Shown here: piece by piece, positions 1 to 5,662 of the stretch
Numbering within the stretch: the stretch's first letter is position 1
Layout: the number at the start of each line of letters is the position of its first letter
Origin: an uncultured Clostridia bacterium
GTDB taxonomy: Bacteria > Bacillota > Clostridia > Lachnospirales > Lachnospiraceae
Direction of reading: 5' to 3'
Assembly: GCA_947178045.1 (NCBI GenBank)
Contig: CAMWWR010000087.1
Location: forward strand, 1 to 7,416
DNA length: 7,416 nt
The notes under the pieces: generated by a model
The model's input: only the letters and a program-made list of their open reading frames with translations
What the model was told of the DNA's origin: nothing
Database searches by the model: none
Position numbers and translations under genes: made by a program

Positions 1-2040
1 GGTCTGGATACGCCGAAATATGAGTCTACAGATGTAGTAGGAAAGACGGGCCTGGAAAAATCAATGGAGGAGTATATTTCCGGCACGAAGGGCGTGGAGA
101 CGCTCACGGTCAATTCCTACAACAAGATTCTTGACAGCCGCATCACAAAACAGCCGGTGGCCGGCAATGATATTTATCTGACGATCGACCGCGATCTTCA
201 GGTGGCATGCTATCATATTCTGGAGCGGAACATCGCTGCCATCCTGATCTCCAAGATCACCAACAGCATGAGCTACGGCACAAAGGGACAGAAGGCATCC
301 GGCATTACGATCCCGATCTACGAGGTGTACAACGCCCTGATCTACAATAATGTAATCGACATTAAGGCGTTCAAGTCGGAGGATGCGTCGGAGCTGGAAA
401 AGAGGGTATTCGGATATTTCCAGAACAAGAGGGAGAGTATTTTCGAAAAGCTGCGCCAGTATCTTGCGCTTGACAATACGGTGACGAATCCGAGGGCGGG
501 CGAGGAGATGGAGGAATACCTGGATCATGTGTATTCTACACTTATCTCCAAAGAGATTCAGCTGCTGATCTCCTCCGCGATTGACCGCACGGATCCGACG
601 TCTCTCGACTATATGGCCGACAAGATCAGCCTGAGCAAATTTCTGCAGTATGCCAACTCGAAAAACTGGGTGGATCTGGAAAAGCTTGGCGTCGGCGAGA
701 ATTATTACAGCATCGACGCGCACTACGCAAAGCTGGTCGATTATATCCTGAATTATTTTGAGGACGACAAGGAATTTGAGAAAAAGATATACCGCACCCT
801 CATTTTTACAAAAAAATTGACAGGAACGGAAATTTGTCTTTTATTATTTGAGCAAAATGTGTTAGAATATAATGAGGACGATGTAAAACGGCTTAGAAAC
901 GGCCGGGTTTCCGCTTACAATTTTATGATAGAAAAGCTCACCAACCTCGAGATCACTCCGGCGCAGCTCGCGCTTGAGCCGTGCAGCGGCTCCCTCGTCA
1001 TCACGGACGTGAATACCGGGGAGGTGCTGGCGATGGTGACCTACCCGTCCTACGACAATAATATGCTCGCAAATAAGATTAATTACGAATATTATTCGAA
1101 GCTGATGGAGGATCATTCCTATCCGATCATGAACCGCCCGACGATCCAGCAGACAACGACGGGTTCCACCTTCAAGCCGCTGATGTCGTTTGTCGGCTTC
1201 GGGGAAGGAGTGATCACCTCGTCGACAAGAATCCGGGACGAGGGCGTCTTCGCGGAGATCGAGCCTTCGCCGAGATGCTGGAAGTATCCGGGAACGCACG
1301 GCTCCCTCAACGTGACCGACGCGATCCGGCATTCCTGCAACTATTTCTTCTATAAGATCGGCTATGAGCTTTCCCTGGATTCCAGAGGAAATTATATCGA
1401 TGCGCAGGGGCTCTCGAAAATTCAGAAGTACGCCGCCATGTTCGGTCTGTCCGAGCGCTCCGGCGTCGAGGTGGCCGAGGCGGAGCCGAAGATTTCCAAC
1501 CGAGACGCTGTCCGGACCGCGATCGGATATTACCATAATTTTGCACCGGTGCAGATATCAAAGTACATTACCACAGTGGCAAACAGCGGAACCTGCTATG
1601 ATCTTACACTGGTTCACCGCATCGTCGACAAAAGCGGAGAGGTCGTCTCCGAGAGTACGCCGTCCGTTTACAATTCGATCACGGAGTTTACCTCGAATCA
1701 GTGGAAGGCGGTGCAGCTCGGCATGTACAATGTGGTCAACACGTCGACGAACTCCCTCAACCGGCTCTACGGCGATCTCGGAGTGAAGGTGGCGGGCAAG
1801 ACCGGTACCGCGCAGGTCAGCACAACGCATCCGAACAATGCGCTGTTTGCGGCCTACGCGCCTTATGAGAAGCCGGAGATCAGCGTGATCGTCGTGATTC
1901 CGAACGGCTATTCCTCGGCGAACGCCGCCTATATCGGCAGGGAGGTGCTCGGTTACTATTTTAAGGGAGAAAACAAAGAAGCATTGCTGTCAGGGGATGT
2001 CAAGGCCGGAAACGCCACGACGATCCAGATCTCCGATTAG
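1..2040 (+). CDS. mrdA: Penicillin-binding protein 2 (elongation-specific class B PBP transpeptidase), 5' end missing
   Basis: The reading frame is open from base 1, so the gene starts upstream and the N-terminal membrane anchor and part of the pedestal domain are missing; the ATG at 64 is an internal Met. About 679 residues are visible. Class B PBPs cross-link peptidoglycan stem peptides outside the membrane, and PBP2 works with RodA in side-wall synthesis. Near the left edge lies the family's VVGKTGLEKSMEEY stretch (fragment residues 12-25). The transpeptidase motifs are in order: STFK with the acylated Ser at 1165-1167, SCN at 1333-1341 and KTGT at 1798-1809. The stretch GSLVITDVNTGEVLAM before STFK is typical. 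About 261 residues separate the TIDRDLQ motif from this stretch, where roughly 30 are usual; this insertion is listed separately. minC follows after 38 bases and rodA lies further downstream, which supports PBP2 over the division-specific PBP3/FtsI. The family call is firm; the symbol could equally be pbpA. Confidence 0.95.
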   Translation, partial: GLDTPKYESTDVVGKTGLEKSMEEYISGTKGVETLTVNSYNKILDSRITKQPVAGNDIYLTIDRDLQVACYHILERNIAAILISKITNSMSYGTKGQKASGITIPIYEVYNALIYNNVIDIKAFKSEDASELEKRVFGYFQNKRESIFEKLRQYLALDNTVTNPRAGEEMEEYLDHVYSTLISKEIQLLISSAIDRTDPTSLDYMADKISLSKFLQYANSKNWVDLEKLGVGENYYSIDAHYAKLVDYILNYFEDDKEFEKKIYRTLIFTKKLTGTEICLLLFEQNVLEYNEDDVKRLRNGRVSAYNFMIEKLTNLEITPAQLALEPCSGSLVITDVNTGEVLAMVTYPSYDNNMLANKINYEYYSKLMEDHSYPIMNRPTIQQTTTGSTFKPLMSFVGFGEGVITSSTRIRDEGVFAEIEPSPRCWKYPGTHGSLNVTDAIRHSCNYFFYKIGYELSLDSRGNYIDAQGLSKIQKYAAMFGLSERSGVEVAEAEPKISNRDAVRTAIGYYHNFAPVQISKYITTVANSGTCYDLTLVHRIVDKSGEVVSESTPSVYNSITEFTSNQWKAVQLGMYNVVNTSTNSLNRLYGDLGVKVAGKTGTAQVSTTHPNNALFAAYAPYEKPEISVIVVIPNGYSSANAAYIGREVLGYYFKGENKEALLSGDVKAGNATTIQISD
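202..984 (+). other. Large insertion inside PBP2, between the TIDRDLQ motif and the transpeptidase core
   Basis: Fragment residues 68-328 (about 261 residues) sit where most PBP2 proteins have about 30. The segment is rich in charged residues and predicted helix, with no Cys-rich, transmembrane or repeat character. The reading frame stays open and in phase on both sides, so this is part of the protein and not a frameshift or an inserted element. From memory, clostridial PBP2 proteins often carry long insertions at about this point, so it is probably a lineage trait. Its function is unknown. By position it would lie next to the transpeptidase domain outside the membrane. Its last third (about 780-880) is distinctly more AT-rich than its surroundings. 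Confidence 0.75.
817..847 (+). promoter_or_regulatory. Possible internal promoter within the PBP2 gene (weak candidate)
   Basis: A perfect -35 hexamer TTGACA (817-822) is followed after 19 bases by TATTAT (842-847). A perfect TATAAT lies a little further on (868-873) but has no matching -35 at normal spacing. The patch is AT-rich within a GC-richer gene. It could feed transcription into minCDE-rodA. The 19-base spacer is longer than ideal, and the AT-richness may only reflect local codon choice (TTA, TTG, ATA and AGA are used here). Confidence 0.2.
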
Positions 2041-2078
2041 GCAGCGGAAAACTATAGAAAAAATGGCGAGGTGACTTT

Positions 2079-2798
2079 ATGGACAATCCTGTTATTATCA
2101 AAGGGAACAATCATGGAATTACCGTTATTCTGGATCCTGCGATAGAATACGCGAAGCTCCGGGAATACGTCGCGGACAAATTCAGGGATTCCTCAAAGTT
2201 TCTCGGGGCGGCTCCGGTCGTGCTCGGCTTTGAGGGAAGGGCGCTTCTGCCGGAGCAGGAAAAGGAGCTGCTCGGCATCATCACGGAAAGCTGCGAGCTC
2301 CGCATCGTGTGCCTTGTCGACAACGACGCGGAACGGCGGCAGCAACATGAGCGGACGCTGAACGAGAAGCTGCTCGACCTGTCGGGGGCCTCCGGCACAT
2401 TCTACAAGGGGAATCTTCGTTCCGGGCAGGCATTGACCTTTGAGACGAGCGTGATCATCCTCGGCGATATCCATCCGGGGGCCTCGGTCACCTCGACCGG
2501 AAATATCGTGGTGCTCGGCAGCCTTCAGGGACAGGCGTTTGCGGGCGCAGGCGGAAATGAGAAGGCCTTCGTTTTTGCCATCGACATGGCGCCGGTCATG
2601 ATCCGGATTGCCGATTATCTTGCCCGTTCTGCGGACAGCGGCCGTCCGGCGGAAAATTCACGTTTCTTTGGAAAGCAGGAGAAAGAGGATCCGAAGAAAG
2701 CGGAAGAATCGAGGAAAATGCAGATCGCTTTTCTGGAGGACGGGCAGATATGCCTTGAGCCGCTGAACAAAAGAGTATGGAATGATATCAGATTATAA
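2079..2798 (+). CDS. minC: Septum site-determining protein MinC
   Basis: MinC (239 residues) is the inhibitor of FtsZ ring assembly. MinD recruits it to the membrane, so division is blocked near the poles. The N-terminal FtsZ-inhibitory domain covers about residues 1-100 and opens with VIIKGNNHGITVIL. The C-terminal beta-helix domain begins near residue 108. It carries the RSGQ motif (residues 114-117, bases 2418-2429), a conserved part of the MinD-binding face, followed by ILGDIHPGA and GNIVVLGSLQGQAFAGA. The last strand, IAFLEDGQICLEPLN, matches the usual end of MinC. Between the helix and this strand is a charged stretch of about 30 residues (roughly 187-216), longer than in E. coli MinC. 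The ATG at 2079 is preceded by GAGGTG (about 2064-2069) and gives a full-length N-terminus. minD begins 16 bases after the stop, and its ribosome binding site overlaps the minC stop codon. Confidence 0.95.
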   Translation: MDNPVIIKGNNHGITVILDPAIEYAKLREYVADKFRDSSKFLGAAPVVLGFEGRALLPEQEKELLGIITESCELRIVCLVDNDAERRQQHERTLNEKLLDLSGASGTFYKGNLRSGQALTFETSVIILGDIHPGASVTSTGNIVVLGSLQGQAFAGAGGNEKAFVFAIDMAPVMIRIADYLARSADSGRPAENSRFFGKQEKEDPKKAEESRKMQIAFLEDGQICLEPLNKRVWNDIRL

Positions 2799-2803
2799 GG
2801 AGG
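2797..2803 (+). promoter_or_regulatory. Ribosome binding site that fixes the minD start
   Basis: AAGGAGG overlaps the TAA stop of minC (2796-2798) and lies 11 bases before the ATG at 2815. The same frame is open from an ATG at 2782, but that start lies inside minC, has no ribosome binding site of its own and would add 11 residues not seen in MinD. The ATG at 2807 is in another frame. The stop/ribosome-site overlap suggests translational coupling of minC and minD. Confidence 0.8.
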
Positions 2804-2814
2804 AGCATGGCAAC

Positions 2815-3597
2815 ATGGGTGAAGTAATTGTAATCACATCCGGCAAGGGTGGCGTAGGAAAAACCACGACGACGGCGAACGTCGGAACCGGGCTTGCGAA
2901 ACTGGAAAGAAAGGTCGTACTGATCGATACCGATATCGGACTTCGCAACCTTGACGTTGTCATGGGGCTGGAAAACCGGATCGTATATAACCTCGTCGAT
3001 GTCATCGAGGGCAACTGCCGCATCAAGCAGGCGCTCATCAAGGATAAAAGATATCCGAACCTCTACCTGCTCCCGTCCGCACAGACAAGGGATAAAACGG
3101 CCGTCTCGCCGGAGCAGATGAAGAAGCTGTGCGAGGATCTCAGAGGAGAATTTGATTACATATTGATGGACTGCCCGGCCGGCATCGAGCAGGGCTTCCA
3201 GAATGCGATCGCCGGAGCGGACAGGGCGCTGGTCGTGACAACGCCGGAGGTTTCGGCGGTGCGCGACGCGGACCGCATCATCGGGCTTCTGGAAGCGCAG
3301 GAGATGAAGCAGACCCATCTGATCGTCAACCGCCTGCGCACCGATATGGTCAAGCGCGGCGATATGATGTCCAGCGACGACGTTGTTGAGATCCTCGCGA
3401 TCGAGCTGATCGGCGTCGTTCCGGACGATGAGAATATCGTCATTTCCACCAACCAGGGCGAACCGCTTGCCGGCAATGATACAATGGCCGGAAGGGCGTA
3501 CATGAATATCTGCCACCGTATCATCGGCGAGGACGTACCTTATCTCGATCTGAATGCGAAAAAGGGCATTTTCGAAAAAATATTCGGAAAACGATGA
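2815..3597 (+). CDS. minD: Septum site-determining protein MinD (membrane-binding ATPase)
   Basis: MinD (260 residues) is a ParA/MinD-type ATPase. It dimerises on the membrane with ATP, recruits MinC and is released when MinE stimulates hydrolysis. The deviant Walker A motif is GKGGVGKT (residues 10-17), with the signature Lys11 and the P-loop Lys16. The switch I region holds Asp38 and Asp40 in LIDTDIGLRNLD. The Walker B region is YILMDCPAGIE with Asp119. The C-terminus, KKGIFEKIFGKR, is the expected short amphipathic membrane-targeting helix. The start at 2815 gives MGEVIVITSGKGG, which matches the family's N-terminus. The gene sits between minC and minE with 16-base gaps on both sides. All key residues are present, so an active enzyme is expected. 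Confidence 0.97.
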   Translation: MGEVIVITSGKGGVGKTTTTANVGTGLAKLERKVVLIDTDIGLRNLDVVMGLENRIVYNLVDVIEGNCRIKQALIKDKRYPNLYLLPSAQTRDKTAVSPEQMKKLCEDLRGEFDYILMDCPAGIEQGFQNAIAGADRALVVTTPEVSAVRDADRIIGLLEAQEMKQTHLIVNRLRTDMVKRGDMMSSDDVVEILAIELIGVVPDDENIVISTNQGEPLAGNDTMAGRAYMNICHRIIGEDVPYLDLNAKKGIFEKIFGKR

Positions 3598-3613
3598 GGA
3601 GAGGGAGGTATCG

Positions 3614-3895
3614 ATGGCTTTTACTGATTTTTTGAAGAAGAAATCTTCCGGGGATGTCGCGAAGAGACGTCTTCAGTTCGTACTTTCCGCCGATCGTGCC
3701 GGATGTACGCCGGAAGTGATGGAGTGCATCAAAAACGACATCATCGAGGTACTGAGCAAATATGTTGAAATTGATAAAGAGGGGCTTGACATCAAGGTGA
3801 ATCATGTTGATAATGAAAACAGCAACGGCGGTCCGTCCCTCTTTGCAAACATACCGATCAAGGGGATGAAGGTTGAACGGAATGTTCACTATTGA
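3614..3895 (+). CDS. minE: Cell division topological specificity factor MinE
   Basis: MinE (93 residues) stimulates the MinD ATPase and displaces MinC, producing the pole-to-pole oscillation or gradient that confines division to mid-cell. The N-terminus, MAFTDFLKKK, is the short amphipathic membrane-binding segment. The MinD-contact region is AKRRLQFVLSADRAG (residues 16-30). The dimerisation domain follows, with the recognisable KNDIIEVLSKYVEID (about 41-55). The start at 3614 has GGGAGG (3603-3608) five bases upstream. An earlier in-frame ATG at 3554 would overlap minD and add 20 unrelated residues. Length and layout are normal for the family. The asparagine-rich loop NENSNGG near residues 67-73 looks like an ordinary surface variation. 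A MinE is expected in Clostridia but absent from Bacillus, which supports the clostridial assignment. Confidence 0.95.
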   Translation: MAFTDFLKKKSSGDVAKRRLQFVLSADRAGCTPEVMECIKNDIIEVLSKYVEIDKEGLDIKVNHVDNENSNGGPSLFANIPIKGMKVERNVHY

Positions 3896-3902
3896 CGCGG
3901 CA

Positions 3903-3926
3903 GGAAATGCTGAAGGAAGCGTTTCC
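3903..3926 (+). other. Stem-loop in the minE-rodA gap
   Basis: GGAAATGCT (3903-3911) pairs with AGCGTTTCC (3918-3926) to give a 9-bp stem with one G-U pair and a six-base loop. It starts 7 bases after the minE stop. The following bases are AT-rich (ATAAATTATTAAG) but contain no T run, so it does not look like a full intrinsic terminator. It may protect the minE 3' end, allow RNA processing or cause partial attenuation before rodA. The role is inferred from position only. Confidence 0.45.
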
Positions 3927-3953
3927 ATAAATTATTAAGCAGCAGGGTTGATT

Positions 3954-5135
3954 ATGCTACGAAAAATTTTTAACTTCAAGGAATACAATTTAAAGCATTA
4001 CAACATACGGGCCATGCTTGCGGCGTTCCTGCTGAGCTTTATCGGACTTACGATTATCAAGGAGGTTCAGAAGGCGGAGGATATGCTCTATGAGAGGCAG
4101 ATCTTCGGCATTGTGCTCGGAATTGTTGTGGCGCTGATTATCTCTGTGATCGATTATCATTTCGTCTGCAAATTTTATATTTTATTTTATCTGGTAAACC
4201 TGACGCTGCTCGTCCTGACAAGAACAAGCCTTGGGCATTCGTACCACGACGCAAGGCGCTGGCTCATAATTCCGAAGATCGGCCAGGTTCAGCCCTCGGA
4301 ATTTTCGAAGCTGCTGCTCATTCTCTTTTTTGCCAGACTGTTCGATCGTTTCCGGAAAAAGATCGATAAAATATATTTTTTGCTCCTGGCCTGTATTTTG
4401 ATGGGAGTGCCGCTGCTGCTGATTCTGAAGCAGCCGGATCTTTCGACGGCGCTGGCCCTGCTCGCGATGTTTGCGGGCATCGTGTTTTTATCCGGACTGT
4501 CGTATAAGCTGATCTTTCCGGCGCTGGCCGTCGCGATTCCGGCCTGTATTGGACTCTGGTGGTACATTCAGCAGGATTTCCAGTTTCTGCTGGAGCCATA
4601 CCAGCAGAGGAGAATTCTTGCATTGAAGCATCCGGAGCTTTATCCGGATCTGATGTGGCAGCAAAACAACGCCGCCATCGCAATCCGTGCGGGCGGTCTT
4701 GCCGGAAAATTTACAGGCGGCAGTACACAGCCGCTTTCCTGCAAAATACTTCCGGCAATTGAGAGCGATTTTATCTATACGGCGGTCGCGGAGGCATACG
4801 GCTTCATCGGGAGCTGTATTGTGATCAGCCTGATGGCATTTCTGGTATACCGCGCATTCTATGTGGCGTTCCGGGCGAAGGACTATCTCGGCATGCTGGT
4901 TGCCGGCGGCATCGGATGCATGCTGGCGTTCCAGACGATCATCAATATCTGTGTGAACACGTCCATCTTTCCGAATACGGGAATACCGTTCCCGTTCCTG
5001 AGCTCGGGCCTAAGCTCGCTGCTCGGCAGCTATATGATGATCGGTGTTTTGATGAATGTCAGCCTTCAGATCAGGGAGAAAGAGAAAGAGGATTCTCTTG
5101 ATTTAGGATCGGACAGAACAGATACAATCGGATAA
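3954..5135 (+). CDS. rodA: RodA, SEDS-family peptidoglycan glycosyltransferase
   Basis: RodA (393 residues) is a polytopic membrane enzyme that polymerises lipid II into glycan strands during elongation, in complex with PBP2. About ten hydrophobic segments are visible. Family motifs include ARRWLIIPKIGQVQPSEFSK, whose Glu116 and Lys119 match the conserved E/K pair of RodA structures. Others are LKQPDLSTAL (about 159-168), PYQQRRILAL, and SDFIYTAVAEAYGFIG with Asp272, which aligns with the essential Asp262 of E. coli RodA. The late motif reads PNTGIPFPFLSSGLSSLL, where many family members have a SYGGSS-like sequence. The ATG at 3954 is chosen because AGGG (3944-3947) lies six bases before it; a TTG at 3948 in frame would have no spacing to that site. 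RodA is preferred over FtsW or SpoVE because of the PBP2 and min neighbours. The charged C-terminus is cytoplasmic by expectation. Confidence 0.92.
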   Translation: MLRKIFNFKEYNLKHYNIRAMLAAFLLSFIGLTIIKEVQKAEDMLYERQIFGIVLGIVVALIISVIDYHFVCKFYILFYLVNLTLLVLTRTSLGHSYHDARRWLIIPKIGQVQPSEFSKLLLILFFARLFDRFRKKIDKIYFLLLACILMGVPLLLILKQPDLSTALALLAMFAGIVFLSGLSYKLIFPALAVAIPACIGLWWYIQQDFQFLLEPYQQRRILALKHPELYPDLMWQQNNAAIAIRAGGLAGKFTGGSTQPLSCKILPAIESDFIYTAVAEAYGFIGSCIVISLMAFLVYRAFYVAFRAKDYLGMLVAGGIGCMLAFQTIINICVNTSIFPNTGIPFPFLSSGLSSLLGSYMMIGVLMNVSLQIREKEKEDSLDLGSDRTDTIG

Positions 5136-5190
5136 CACATGGATAACGCATACAATTTGGATAACAAGTACAGTTGGATATAGATATAAT
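5122..5190 (+). repeat. Degenerate short direct repeats at the rodA end and upstream of mgsA
   Basis: ATACAATCGGATAAC (5122-5136) recurs as ATACAATTTGGATAAC (5150-5165), 28 bases apart and identical except for C/T and one extra T. The core GGATAAC occurs at 5130-5136, 5141-5147 and 5159-5165, and a decayed GGATAT at 5176-5181. The last three lie 17-18 bases apart. The first copy overlaps the last codons and stop of rodA. The final unit runs into the TATAAT box of the probable mgsA promoter, so the copies could be operator sites or the remains of slippage duplications. No known regulator site was recognised. Confidence 0.55.
5161..5190 (+). promoter_or_regulatory. Probable sigma-A-type promoter for mgsA and the carboxypeptidase gene
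   Basis: A perfect -10 box TATAAT (5185-5190) is preceded at 18 bases by ATAACA (5161-5166), which matches four of six -35 positions. Transcription would start near 5197 and give a leader of about 50 bases. The weak -35 and the overlapping GGATAAC repeats suggest that an activator or repressor could act here. No clear terminator separates rodA from this promoter, so read-through from the upstream genes is also possible. Confidence 0.45.
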
Positions 5191-5249
5191 GGGGTTACAA
5201 AAGGCAGCACGGGACTGGTTTTTTCAGGTGACAGAATGGAGGTATTTTC

Positions 5250-5645
5250 ATGAACATCGGTATGATTGCGCACGATGCAAAAAAGAAGCTGATGCAGAAT
5301 TTCTGCATTGCATATCGCGGAATTCTGGTAAAAAACGAGATATTTGCGACCGGAACGACGGGACGGCTGATCGAAGAGGTGACAAATCTGAATGTGCACA
5401 AATATCTGGCCGGGCATCTTGGCGGAGAACAGCAGATGGGGGCTCAGATCGAGAACAACGAGATCGATCTTGTCATCTTTCTGCGCGATCCGCTCACGCC
5501 GAAGTCTCATGAACCGGATGTGAACAATGTTGTACAGCTCTGCGATACACACAATATTCCTCTCGCGACCAATCTGGCAACCGCGGAGCTGCTGATCAAG
5601 GCGCTTGACCGCGGAGATCTGGAATGGCGCGAGGCATATCGCTGA
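5250..5645 (+). CDS. mgsA: Methylglyoxal synthase, with Glu at the catalytic Asp71 position
   Basis: MgsA (131 residues) is a cytosolic enzyme that converts dihydroxyacetone phosphate to methylglyoxal and phosphate, a bypass of lower glycolysis used when sugar phosphates build up. Family motifs are IAHDAKK (residues 6-12; His8 matches E. coli His19), the phosphate-binding ATGTTG (33-38), FLRDPL (77-82; Asp80 matches Asp91) and HEPDV (87-91; His87 and Asp90 match His98 and Asp101). The stretch usually reading SGP.GGDQQ is AGHLGGEQQ here: Glu60 (codon 5427-5429) replaces catalytic Asp71, and His56 replaces Pro67. The rest of the protein is intact and ends in LATAELLIKAL plus a short tail, so a working or modified enzyme is likelier than a decayed one. 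GGAGG (5238-5242) lies seven bases before the ATG. The carboxypeptidase gene follows after 17 bases, suggesting co-transcription. Confidence 0.93.
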   Translation: MNIGMIAHDAKKKLMQNFCIAYRGILVKNEIFATGTTGRLIEEVTNLNVHKYLAGHLGGEQQMGAQIENNEIDLVIFLRDPLTPKSHEPDVNNVVQLCDTHNIPLATNLATAELLIKALDRGDLEWREAYR

Positions 5646-5662
5646 GCCGGAAAGGGCGTTTT

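Noticed and set aside
862..1536. Long minus-strand open frames opposite PBP2, and similar ones opposite minD and the carboxypeptidase gene
   Set aside because: They are antisense shadows of well-supported genes. Their products are rich in Arg, His and Leu, match no family, and have no ribosome sites.
5191..5249. Possible rodA terminator formed by CAG and CTG before TTTTTT near 5219-5225
   Set aside because: The possible stem is only 3 bp. The T run alone is not enough, and it lies inside the predicted mgsA leader.
5624..5662. Earlier ATG start for the carboxypeptidase, inside mgsA
   Set aside because: A GGAG lies upstream, but it is part of the mgsA codons, and this start would add 13 residues before the signal segment. 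The start at 5663 fits better; the earlier one remains possible.
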